A stretch of DNA of 64,000 nucleotides from contig NZ_CP109907.1 of assembly GCF_033097525.1 (NCBI RefSeq), positions 744,001 through 808,000 of the forward strand, given 5' to 3'. The DNA comes from Sphingobacterium sp. UGAL515B_05. Its GTDB lineage: Bacteria > Bacteroidota > Bacteroidia > Sphingobacteriales > Sphingobacteriaceae. This document shows, piece by piece, positions 51,111-59,106 of the stretch (position 1 is its first letter; each line of letters starts with the position of its first letter). The translations under genes and the position numbers were made by a program. Under the pieces are notes generated by a model. The model made no database searches. It saw only the letters and a list, made by a program, of their open reading frames with translations, and had not been told where the DNA came from.

Positions 51111-51767
51111 ATGAAATTTTTCGACATATTCCCAACTTTCGCCGAAGCCCCCTATTCCTATATTGTCGTACCGATTATATTGATATGCAGCATAATTGGA
51201 TTTTATAACAAATCGTTTTTCCACGCGCTGATCCTGCACCCCTACGAAATAGCAAGAGGTAAGCGTATTCATACTTTGCTTACCTCTGCATTAATTCACC
51301 GGAATTGGATTCATTTGCTGTTTAATTGTATTGTGATTTTTGGATTGGGATATGATACATTTGGTAATTTAAAGCAAGAATCTGGGATTACCATCACATC
51401 GCTAGTCACCCCATTGCTATTTATCATGATGATTATACTTCCAAATTTATTCCAATATCTACAAGAAAAAGGCAATTTCATCCACACGTCTATCGGCGCA
51501 TCTAACCTCACATTTGGCTTATTTGGATTCAGTTTTTTGTATTTTCCTTTACAACCAACACATAGTTTCATTATTCCTTTTATTAACAATAGTGCTCAGT
51601 ACTGGCTGGCTGTTTTGCTTTTATTATTTTTTTTATTAAAAATTCCTAAAAGTAAAATCAACAAAAGATTACACCTTTTAGCCTATCTGACCGGATCACT
51701 TTTAGCAATAATCGTTCGGCCTCAATCCTTTCTTGAAATTCAAACTGTTTTCAAAATTTTCCTTTAA
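51111..51767 (+). CDS. Rhomboid-family intramembrane serine protease
   Basis: 218 aa, six to seven helices. The rhomboid landmarks are TLLTSALIHRNWIHLLFNCI (conserved HxxxHLxxN region), the catalytic serine in IGASNLTFGLFG and a histidine in RLHLLAYLTGSLLAII as the second catalytic residue. GASN replaces the usual GASG. Rhomboids cut transmembrane segments; here it may process the 43-aa membrane peptides or act in signal release, as in peptide-signal systems. It is divergent from the exporter operon and convergent with precursor 3. Confidence 0.8.
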   Translation: MKFFDIFPTFAEAPYSYIVVPIILICSIIGFYNKSFFHALILHPYEIARGKRIHTLLTSALIHRNWIHLLFNCIVIFGLGYDTFGNLKQESGITITSLVTPLLFIMMIILPNLFQYLQEKGNFIHTSIGASNLTFGLFGFSFLYFPLQPTHSFIIPFINNSAQYWLAVLLLLFFLLKIPKSKINKRLHLLAYLTGSLLAIIVRPQSFLEIQTVFKIFL

Positions 51768-51904
51768 CCTAATAGACCTGTTTTTAGCCATTCCCAAAAA
51801 TTAGTTCTCTTCTCATCCTTCCTTTCCGACCCCCCACCTCCAATTTCTAACACTTCATTTGCATCTAACTCGCTTACATTAATTTCTCCCAATTTTTTTT
51901 CCAT
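51764..51904 (-). CDS. Double-glycine leader peptide precursor 3 (46 aa)
   Basis: The leader MEKKLGEINVSELDANEVLE, then IGG (residues 21-23), fits the C39 pattern. The 23-aa remainder begins with two more glycines, then a charged SERKDEKR segment and an aromatic NFWEWLKTGLLG end. It is unlike precursors 1 and 2. It has its own regulon operator and lies divergent from the XRE gene. It is a good candidate for an autoinducing peptide, but that is inferred. The last 4 bp overlap the rhomboid stop. Confidence 0.78.
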   Translation of the reverse strand: MEKKLGEINVSELDANEVLEIGGGGSERKDEKRTNFWEWLKTGLLG

Positions 51905-51926
51905 AATATTTTGATTTTTATTTCCT

Positions 51927-51971
51927 CAAAATTCATGGAAAAGTGGCTTAGCCACCACAACCTAGGGTTAT
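51927..51971 (-). promoter_or_regulatory. Island regulon operator and promoter, site 4
   Basis: Operator CCACAACCTAGGGTTAT (51955-51971), 20 bp, then a -7-like box GAATTTTG on the minus strand (51927-51934), then 22 bp to the ATG of precursor 3. The XRE gene is divergent, starting 92 bp on the other side. Confidence 0.78.
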
Positions 51972-52063
51972 AGACTATAACTAGAAGTTTTAACATCAAA
52001 AAACTTCACAACTATAAGTTATATTTATTAAATTAGGATTTCTAAATTTTGGTATTGAAAAGA

Positions 52064-52384
52064 ATGGCAAGAGAGGAAATCGGAACAATTATTAGACAGA
52101 AAAGAGAAAGTCTCAAGATATCGCAAGAAGCCGTTGCATTCGTTTTGGAGATATCACAGGCTGCCTATTCAAAAATAGAACGCAATGAGACGAAGCTAAA
52201 GGTAGAGCAGGTTTACAAGATTGCCGAATATTTTGGTATTACCATCTATGAGCTTTTACCACCTGCTTTAGCCAGTGACATAACAGGAGAAAATATCTTT
52301 GGCCTAATCTATCATTATAGCAAACTTCTTGCAAAGAAAATAATTGCCTTATTTCAAGGGAAACGATCTCAAGGTGAAGTCTAA
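52064..52384 (+). CDS. XRE-family transcriptional regulator of the island
   Basis: 106 aa from the ATG at 52064 (MAREEIGTIIRQKRESLKIS); a TTG five codons upstream is less likely. Residues ~5-60 are a Cro/C1-type HTH (QEAVAFVLEISQAAYSKIER, then KVEQVYKIAEYFGITIYEL), with a short basic C-terminal tail (KKIIALFQGKR) that may be an effector helix. Placed divergent from precursor 3 and operator site 4, it is the best candidate for the protein that binds the four operators. Confidence 0.85.
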   Translation: MAREEIGTIIRQKRESLKISQEAVAFVLEISQAAYSKIERNETKLKVEQVYKIAEYFGITIYELLPPALASDITGENIFGLIYHYSKLLAKKIIALFQGKRSQGEV

Positions 52385-52412
52385 TCCTTAATTACACTTC
52401 GCCTTATTTTTT
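52373..52412 (+). terminator. Terminator of the XRE gene
   Basis: GGTGAAGT (52373-52380) pairs with ACTTCGCC (52396-52403), one G-T pair, followed by TTATTTTTTA. It overlaps the stop of the convergent S41 gene. Confidence 0.65.
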
Positions 52413-53984
52413 AATAGACTTCAACACCTTATCCAATACTGGATCTTTCCCCTTGACAACATCATCAACACTCCGTACGACAGGAACATCCGGCATGACA
52501 CCCCTTCCCTCTTCTGATACTTGATAATAAGGTTTGACATCCATTAAGCCAAAACGCCAACGCAGATGGGAGTTTGGAAGTTTCAGCACAGGAAGAGATC
52601 CGGCAACTGTTCCATTGGCAGCCCCACCAGTTTCCTCCCCCACAAAAACAGCCCGCTTCCCAACTTTTAGATTTGTAGCAATTAAACTCGCTGCAGAAAA
52701 AGTCCCGCCATCAATCAGTACAAATAAATCACCGCGATAGCGACTGCCTTTTGATTTTTCGACTTTACTTCCTGTAAGATGGGTATAATTTATCCCATCT
52801 TTGGAAAAGCTCTTTGTCCAGGATACTACAGCACTTGGTATAATAAATGGTGATAAAATGGGATAAGACCAGCCCGGCAACCCTTTTACCTGATAAAACG
52901 GCAAGTTGAATTTTGAGGTGATAACTGCTGGCTGAACAAATTGGAATTTATCCTCTTCCACTAAGTAACTGTATAGTTCACGGACATCGGACAAACGTCC
53001 GCCCAAATTGCCACGAAGATCCAAGATCAGGTATTGGACCGAATTAAGCTTAAGCCGATCAAAAATCCTTCTATAGGCTTCTTTTGGACGCCCGTACGAA
53101 AAATCAACCACCTTCAGTAAAGCAACGCTGCTATCGCCTTTGACAGGAAAAGAGAGCTGTTTACTCATCCTTTTTAGATTGGCATTATACCCAAAGATTT
53201 TACGCTGCTTTTTTAGATCACTTTTCTTCTGATCAGGTTGGCCTACTTTTTTCACAGCCTTGGTCGTTACCCCCGATTTAGCCTTTGTATCGACACTGTC
53301 AAACCTTCTGACCACAGTCCGCTGATATGTACTATCGGCGCAAGAAAACAAAACCGAAATAGAATCTTTATACCCCAGTTCCAATTGGTAATACCGCGGT
53401 AATAAACGCTCAAAAGCCTGATCTATAAATGTCGTATTATAGCCATCCGACGTAAAGGTTGGACGATATTTTGTATATAAATGTTGTGGTTGTATCCCCT
53501 CAATGGCAAGAATTTTAGAGCCTGGGAGCAAGCTTGAATCTAACGTCCCATTTTTTGAGAGATAGAGTGTGTTTTCTTGCCAATGAAAGCCCAGTTGTGA
53601 AAAGGGCCCCTTACTTTTTTGATAACGGACTTTATCCTTACCTTTTGCATCAAATTTGGAAATAAGAGGACTCAGCGTCATATGCCCCTGCCGAACCTGG
53701 GCCAGTACAGATGCTAATGCCAGCTGAAACTGATTGGGCAATAAGGGTTGGCGGATCGCCCTACGAAGGCTGTCGAACTTAACCTTTAACTGATCTTCCC
53801 GCACATACAGAAACAGGTCTGGATGCATTTTCCATAAGTTATGCTCGACATAGTTGATATCTTGCTGCATAGCTTCCACCGCCAGGGGAGTTTCGATAAA
53901 TCGATTGTACTTCTCGACATTTGCACAGCTCAGCAATGTCAGCACATACACCAATACGAATAGATAAATAGTTGGCCTTTTCAT
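52404..53984 (-). CDS. S41-family peptidase lipoprotein
   Basis: 526 aa from MKRPTIYL at 53984; the longer frame to 54014 is not used. The signal peptide ends in a lipobox (LLSC). The C-terminal protease domain has DLRGNLGGRLSDVRELYSYL, the catalytic serine in GGTFSAASLIATN and the downstream GEETGGAANG. S41 (tail-specific-like) proteases process envelope proteins. It lies 69 bp downstream of nusG on the same strand, so it may be read through from the tuf-secE-nusG unit. Whether it belongs to the peptide island is unclear. Confidence 0.88.
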   Translation of the reverse strand: MKRPTIYLFVLVYVLTLLSCANVEKYNRFIETPLAVEAMQQDINYVEHNLWKMHPDLFLYVREDQLKVKFDSLRRAIRQPLLPNQFQLALASVLAQVRQGHMTLSPLISKFDAKGKDKVRYQKSKGPFSQLGFHWQENTLYLSKNGTLDSSLLPGSKILAIEGIQPQHLYTKYRPTFTSDGYNTTFIDQAFERLLPRYYQLELGYKDSISVLFSCADSTYQRTVVRRFDSVDTKAKSGVTTKAVKKVGQPDQKKSDLKKQRKIFGYNANLKRMSKQLSFPVKGDSSVALLKVVDFSYGRPKEAYRRIFDRLKLNSVQYLILDLRGNLGGRLSDVRELYSYLVEEDKFQFVQPAVITSKFNLPFYQVKGLPGWSYPILSPFIIPSAVVSWTKSFSKDGINYTHLTGSKVEKSKGSRYRGDLFVLIDGGTFSAASLIATNLKVGKRAVFVGEETGGAANGTVAGSLPVLKLPNSHLRWRFGLMDVKPYYQVSEEGRGVMPDVPVVRSVDDVVKGKDPVLDKVLKSIKK

Positions 53985-54053
53985 TTGCAGTAAGATACAA
54001 AAAAAGCCTTCCAATTTTCATGAAAAGCTTTTCTCTATCGTTAATTACTAATC

Positions 54054-54599
54054 TTACTCTTTTTCTACTTGCATGTAGTTTAATTCAAGTGGCGTCTTAC
54101 GACCGAAGACTTTCACCATCACGATTAATTTCTTTTTATCTTCGTGGACTTCTTCGATCTCTCCAGTAAATCCGTTGAAAGGACCATCATTTACTTTCAC
54201 TGTTTCACCCACATAGTAAGGAACGTTAATGGTTTCACCTTGTTCGGCCATTTCATCCACTTTACCTAGGATACGATTTACTTCTGCTTGGCGCAAAGGA
54301 ACCGCATTACCAGCTTTATCGCCCAAGAAACCAATTACGCTATTGATATTTTTGATGATGTGCTCTAACTCACCGTCAAGAGCTGCTTCTAATAATACAT
54401 AACCAGGATAATAGTTACGTTCTTTAGCAACTTTCTTACCATCGCGCATCAAGTAGTATTTTTCCATTGGAATCAACACTTGAGGAATCAAGTGTTCAAT
54501 ACCTAAACGGCTAACTTCGGCATCAATATATTGCTTTACTTTCTTTTCTTTACCACTTACAGCACGAACTACGTACCACTTTAAACCTTGATCTGCCAT
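54054..54599 (-). CDS. nusG: Transcription termination/antitermination factor NusG
   Basis: 181 aa. NGN domain first (LKWYVVRAVSGKEKKVKQYI, PGYVLLEAALDGELEH), then a KOW domain (VNDGPFNGFTGEIEEVHEDK) that couples transcription to Rho and the ribosome. It follows secE by 20 bp. Its usual downstream neighbour rplK is 14.7 kb away; the S41 gene follows instead. Confidence 0.97.
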   Translation of the reverse strand: MADQGLKWYVVRAVSGKEKKVKQYIDAEVSRLGIEHLIPQVLIPMEKYYLMRDGKKVAKERNYYPGYVLLEAALDGELEHIIKNINSVIGFLGDKAGNAVPLRQAEVNRILGKVDEMAEQGETINVPYYVGETVKVNDGPFNGFTGEIEEVHEDKKKLIVMVKVFGRKTPLELNYMQVEKE

Positions 54600-54619
54600 A
54601 AATAAATACGATTGAAAAA

Positions 54620-54814
54620 TTAAGAAGCAATACCGTACAAGAATTCTAACCCTACACTTGAAGCTTTATCCATTACAAAGACAACCAATGCAATAAGAAG
54701 AGAAGCAACAAGCACAATAACAGCTGAACTTTGTAACTGAGACCATGTAGGCCAAGTCACTTTCTCAGTGATCTCTACATAAGAGTCTTTAAAAAAATCA
54801 AGTACTTTTGCCAT
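54620..54814 (-). CDS. secE: Preprotein translocase subunit SecE
   Basis: 64 aa, single-helix short SecE. FFKDSYVEITEKVTWPTWSQ is the amphipathic cytoplasmic helix with the conserved TWP, followed by the membrane helix VIVLVASLLIALVVFVMD. Part of SecYEG. It lies between tRNA-Trp and nusG. Confidence 0.96.
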   Translation of the reverse strand: MAKVLDFFKDSYVEITEKVTWPTWSQLQSSAVIVLVASLLIALVVFVMDKASSVGLEFLYGIAS

Positions 54815-54837
54815 TTTAGTTTATCTGTTTTTATAAG

Positions 54838-54908
54838 CACGGGCACCAGGACTCGAACCCAGACCAAAGGTTTTGGAGACCTTCGTTCTACCTTTAAACT
54901 ATGCCCGT
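54838..54908 (-). tRNA. tRNA-Trp (anticodon CCA)
   Basis: 71 nt between tuf and secE, the common bacterial position. Acceptor ACGGGCA/TGCCCGT, discriminator G, anticodon CCA. CCA end not encoded. Confidence 0.95.
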
Positions 54909-55009
54909 GTATTTCTTATTTTGTGATGCAAATATAGTGTTTTAAACCACTTTCTGCAAATCTTTTTTCACTTTTTTTTATTCTATTCCGATAAATCGCT
55001 TATCGAAAA

Positions 55010-55043
55010 AATAAGCTAATCAACCTCAGTCGATTAGCTTATT
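55010..55043 (-). terminator. Terminator of tuf
   Basis: A 12-bp perfect stem AATAAGCTAATC / GATTAGCTTATT with a 10-nt loop, 29 bp after the tuf stop. Confidence 0.8.
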
Positions 55044-55071
55044 CTATGTGATTCTAAATCTTTATTAAAGA

Positions 55072-56256
55072 CTAGATAATTTCAGTTACCTGACCAGCAC
55101 CTACTGTACGACCACCCTCACGGATAGCGAAACGTAGACCTTTTTCCATTGCAATAGCAGAAATTAATTTCACGCTGATTGTAACGTTATCACCTGGCAT
55201 AACCATTTCAGTACCTTCTGGTAAAGAGATCTCTCCAGTTACGTCAGTTGTACGGAAATAGAATTGAGGACGGTATTTGTTGAAGAATGGAGTGTGACGA
55301 CCACCTTCAGCTTTTGACAATACGTAAACCTCAGCTTTGAAATGATCGTGAGGAGTTACTGAACCTGGTTTACAGATAACCATACCACGTTTGATATCAG
55401 TTTTCTCAATACCACGTAACAATAAACCTACGTTATCACCAGCCTCACCGTAATCTAAGATTTTACGGAACATCTCAACACCTGTTACTGTAGATTTCAA
55501 GTTCTCAGCACCCATACCTAAGATCTCAACTGGATCACCAGAGTTGATTACACCTCTTTCGATACGACCTGTAGCAACTGTACCACGACCTGTGATCGAG
55601 AATACGTCTTCTACTGGCATCAAGAAAGGTAAGTCAGTCAAACGTGGAGGAATTGGAATGTAGTTATCTACAGCATCCATTAATTCCATGATTTTCTCAA
55701 CCCACTCAGGCTCACCGTTCAATGCACCTAAAGCAGAACCTTTGATTACAGGGATATCATCACCAGGGAATTCGTAGAATGATAATAACTCACGAACTTC
55801 CATTTCAACTAAGTCTAACAACTCAGGGTCATCAACTAAGTCAGTTTTGTTCATGAATACTACTAACGCAGGAACACCTACTTGGCGAGCCAACAAGATG
55901 TGCTCACGAGTTTGAGGCATAGGACCATCAGTCGCAGCAACTACGATGATAGCACCGTCCATTTGAGCAGCACCAGTTACCATGTTCTTAACGTAGTCAG
56001 CGTGACCTGGACAGTCAACGTGTGCATAGTGACGGTTAGCTGTAGAATATTCTACGTGTGCAGTATTGATTGTGATACCACGCTCTTTTTCTTCAGGAGC
56101 AGAGTCAATTGAATCAAATGAACGAGCTTCTGACAAACCTTTATCAGCCAATACTTTAGTGATAGCAGCTGTAGTTGTAGTTTTACCGTGGTCAACGTGA
56201 CCGATAGTACCAATGTTTAAGTGTGGTTTACTACGGTCAAATTTCTCTTTTGCCAT
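55072..56256 (-). CDS. tuf: Elongation factor Tu
   Basis: 394 aa. G1 GHVDHGKTT (residues 19-27), the switch region [13 protein letters not shown]3 [12 protein letters not shown] and G4 NKTD are intact; the C-terminal [13 protein letters not shown] is intact. Carries aminoacyl-tRNA to the ribosome. It follows a group of four tRNA genes on the same strand, as in many bacteria. Confidence 0.99.
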   Translation of the reverse strand: MAKEKFDRSKPHLNIGTIGHVDHGKTTTTAAITKVLADKGLSEARSFDSIDSAPEEKERGITINTAHVEYSTANRHYAHVDCPGHADYVKNMVTGAAQMDGAIIVVAATDGPMPQTREHILLARQVGVPALVVFMNKTDLVDDPELLDLVEMEVRELLSFYEFPGDDIPVIKGSALGALNGEPEWVEKIMELMDAVDNYIPIPPRLTDLPFLMPVEDVFSITGRGTVATGRIERGVINSGDPVEILGMGAENLKSTVTGVEMFRKILDYGEAGDNVGLLLRGIEKTDIKRGMVICKPGSVTPHDHFKAEVYVLSKAEGGRHTPFFNKYRPQFYFRTTDVTGEISLPEGTEMVMPGDNVTISVKLISAIAMEKGLRFAIREGGRTVGAGQVTEII

Positions 56257-56328
56257 GTTTATGCGAATTAGTAATTATAAATTATTTCTATTTGTTATAT
56301 ACTCTTGCTTAACTTTTACACAAGTACG

Positions 56329-56400
<72 letters not shown>

Positions 56401-56495
56401 TTACTAAAAAACCTTATTTACGTATTAATGCCCCCACCTTTAGATACATTATTATCAAAGAAGATAGAGACTAAATTTAATACTTGAAAAATTTG

Positions 56496-56568
56496 AGCGG
56501 AAGACGAGGTTCGAACTCGCGACCTATAGCTTGGAAGGCTATCGCTCTACCAACTGAGCTACTTCCGC
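56496..56568 (-). tRNA. tRNA-Gly (anticodon TCC)
   Basis: 73 nt. Acceptor GCGGAAG/CTTCCGC, anticodon loop CTTCCAA. Confidence 0.95.
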
Positions 56569-56619
56569 TTAATAATTAGAAACTAGAGTAAATCTAACAC
56601 CCTAATTAAAATAAAGTGT

Positions 56620-56700
56620 GGAGGGAGAAGGATTCGAACCTTCGAAGCCGAAGCAACGGATTTACAGTCCGTCCCATTTGACCGCTCTGGAACCCCTCCA
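56620..56700 (-). tRNA. tRNA-Tyr (anticodon GTA)
   Basis: 81 nt with a long variable arm. Acceptor GGAGGGG/TCCCTCC, anticodon loop CTGTAAA. Confidence 0.95.
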
Positions 56701-56726
56701 GACCTGTAACTTTCGTTACATTTAGA

Positions 56727-56799
<73 letters not shown>

Positions 56800-56978
56800 T
56801 CTAATATCTTTATTTAAACTTACATTCTATCAACGTCTGACCAAGTATCTCTACCTTTTCAGCGAGTGCAAATATCGAATTTACTTTTGATTTCTGCAAG
56901 TTTATTTTTTATTTTTTTCATTTAAAGAACTAAGCAAACTTTCGTTGTTTTGAACCGTTGTTCCCTTGTTTGCTGATG

Positions 56979-57008
56979 CAAAGATAGACACAAAACTCAC
57001 TTTACAAA
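56979..57008 (-). promoter_or_regulatory. Promoter of the tRNA-tuf-secE-nusG unit
   Basis: Minus strand: TTTG (57005-57008), 18 bp, TATCTTTG (56979-56986). Strong consensus match about 180 bp upstream of the first tRNA. Confidence 0.85.
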
Positions 57009-57090
57009 AATATTTATCAAAAAAAAACGACAGTTTTTGGCAATTATACTGATATGCAGCACAATAATTTTTGATTGCATATTTACCTGT

Positions 57091-57120
57091 TTTGGTTATT
57101 TGGCTAATATACTATCTTTG
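57091..57120 (+). promoter_or_regulatory. Promoter of the surface-antigen gene, leaderless geometry
   Basis: TTTG (57091-57094), 18 bp, TATCTTTG (57113-57120); the ATG at 57124 is three bases after the box. Confidence 0.75.
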
Positions 57121-57123
57121 GGC

Positions 57124-58287
57124 ATGCAAATTTTACCGCAATCACTTTCAAAACTTACCCGATACTCTGTACTATTTACGGTACTTTTAATGGGATCGGC
57201 CGAATTGAAAGCTCAAAATATTATTCAAAAATTGAGTAAAAAATTTCTTTCTTCCGAAAGGGATTCTACACGTTCCGGTAGTTTTATGGTTTTACCGGCC
57301 GTTGGTTATGCGCAGGAAACGGGTGTAGAATACGGCCTGGCCAGCGCGTATAACTTTTATCTGGACAAATCTGATCCCAAAATCCGCACCTCCACCGTCA
57401 TGGCCATGGGAACCTTTACATCCAATAGCCAGTCCAACTTCAAACTACAGACCGATCTCTGGACTAAAAACAACGACTACCATCTAATAAGTGAAATACG
57501 CTACCGTAATTGGCCCTTCAACTATTATGGCATCGGTATGGACACCTGGAAAGCGGATGAGGAACGCGTTGATCAAAAATTATTTCGCGTCAAACTCGAA
57601 GCTGAGAAAAAAATCAGCAACTTCCTTTATTCGGGTGTCAACATTCAATACGATAACTTCACCATTCGAAGCGATAGTGCCGATCGCATTTTCAACCATT
57701 CCGATCTGATTGGAAAGCGTGGCGGACAACAGCTACTCGTAGGTCTTTCGCAATTGTTTGACAATAGGGACAACGTTTCTTATACAACAAAGGGGTATTA
57801 TGCAAAATTGCGGCTGGCCTATGCCCCAAAGTTATGGACAAGTACTGATTTTACGGGGGCAAACCTCGATGTGGATCTCCGTGGCTTTATTCCCCTGCAC
57901 AACCAAGTCACATTGGCCCTGCAAGGAATCTTTCGTTCCACATTTGGAAAAACTGTCCCATTTTACAATTACCGTGAGCTCGGTGGAGACATGATGATGC
58001 GCGGTTATTACCTCGGACGTTATCGAGACAAGAATTATCTTGCCTCACAGGCTGAACTGCGCTATCGCTTTCATCCACGCTTTGGTATCGTTGGATTTTC
58101 AGGACTCGGATCCACCTTTTCCAAGGAAAATAGCAGCCGATATGTCGCAAGTTACGGTGGTGGTTTACGTTACTTCTTTAGCCTCGAACACAATAGCAGC
58201 ATACGCTTTGATTATTCTTTTGGTGAACAAAGACCCGGAGAAAAACGGCAGTCGGGTTTTTATCTGTCCTTAAGTGAAGCTTTTTAA
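57124..58287 (+). CDS. Omp85-family (BamA/TamA-like) surface antigen protein
   Basis: 387 aa from ATG 57124; the frame is open 29 codons upstream, but the promoter lies inside that part. Signal peptide ends LKAQ. The protein is an outer-membrane beta-barrel with the Bac_surface_Ag pattern (YRELGGDMMMRGYYLGRYRD, equivalent to the VRGY/F-type lid-lock region) and a terminal FYLSLSEAF strand. POTRA repeats are absent, so it is a barrel-only relative. Role in membrane biogenesis is unproven. Confidence 0.82.
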   Translation: MQILPQSLSKLTRYSVLFTVLLMGSAELKAQNIIQKLSKKFLSSERDSTRSGSFMVLPAVGYAQETGVEYGLASAYNFYLDKSDPKIRTSTVMAMGTFTSNSQSNFKLQTDLWTKNNDYHLISEIRYRNWPFNYYGIGMDTWKADEERVDQKLFRVKLEAEKKISNFLYSGVNIQYDNFTIRSDSADRIFNHSDLIGKRGGQQLLVGLSQLFDNRDNVSYTTKGYYAKLRLAYAPKLWTSTDFTGANLDVDLRGFIPLHNQVTLALQGIFRSTFGKTVPFYNYRELGGDMMMRGYYLGRYRDKNYLASQAELRYRFHPRFGIVGFSGLGSTFSKENSSRYVASYGGGLRYFFSLEHNSSIRFDYSFGEQRPGEKRQSGFYLSLSEAF

Positions 58288-58289
58288 CG

Positions 58290-58325
58290 AACAAGAGCAT
58301 CCATAAATTTATGGGTGCTCTTGTT
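58290..58325 (+). terminator. Terminator after the surface-antigen gene
   Basis: AACAAGAGCATCC pairs with GGGTGCTCTTGTT (one G-T pair), followed by a T-rich tract. Confidence 0.8.
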
Positions 58326-58462
58326 TATTCTCGTCTAATGAGATCCACCTGTTCCTTTTTCCCTCCTTATCCAATATTGCAAGCATTAAATAATATTTTA
58401 GGTCTAAAAGGCGCAGTGGCTGGATGTCTGATCGCTCACCAAGCATTAGCAACAACAGCAGC

Positions 58463-58990
58463 CTAAAACCGAATCAGAAAATTCTCTTTTCGCTGTTCTT
58501 TCCTAAAGAAAACCAGACCAACGCGATATAAATCGATCGTAACCACCACGCGATCATCTTTTTTAATCTTATCCCAATAGGCCTCCCTCTTCTCCGACTG
58601 ATGAGGTTCGTTTATGATGAATAGATCTCTATCGCCAACATTTCCCAAAAAATTCAGGTCAAGATCTTCCCGATCAATATAATAAATATGTCGATAGGCA
58701 TAACTTCCACATTGCTGCTGCAGGAGATTAGCATAGCTTTCCTGAGGCCGATCGGCCCAATAGTTAAAATTGTCGTAAGCAAATGTTCTTAATAATCGAT
58801 CCATTAATGCGTACTTTTTTTGTTCTACCTTGCTTTTGTTTTGAATAGTTGCTGGTAACTCTGAAGCGCTCGCTTTGGATGTCTTTTGATAGATCACTTC
58901 GTCTACCAATTTATAAACAAAAGGAGAATGGGTCCCATGGCGACTATGGGATACAAAATAATGCCGCCAATACTTAAGCATGTAGTTCAT
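58463..58990 (-). CDS. Short methyltransferase-related protein lacking the SAM site
   Basis: 175 aa. The start (HSRHGTHSPFVYKLVDEVI) and end (VTIDLYRVGLVFFRKEQRKENFLIRF-like pattern) match a Bacteroidota family of class I SAM-dependent methyltransferases. The glycine-rich SAM-binding motif expected in the middle is not visible, and the protein is tens of residues shorter than its full-length relatives. It may be a non-catalytic member. Monocistronic. Confidence 0.6.
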   Translation of the reverse strand: MNYMLKYWRHYFVSHSRHGTHSPFVYKLVDEVIYQKTSKASASELPATIQNKSKVEQKKYALMDRLLRTFAYDNFNYWADRPQESYANLLQQQCGSYAYRHIYYIDREDLDLNFLGNVGDRDLFIINEPHQSEKREAYWDKIKKDDRVVVTIDLYRVGLVFFRKEQRKENFLIRF

Positions 58991-59106
58991 TTCGCTGCAA
59001 ACATCGCTAAATTTTATGATTTTTCACATGGAACATCACGCTTTATTTGCTCGACCGACGTGATTACTAAAACAAGAAAGAAGTTTTGTTACCGGACAAA
59101 AAAATG

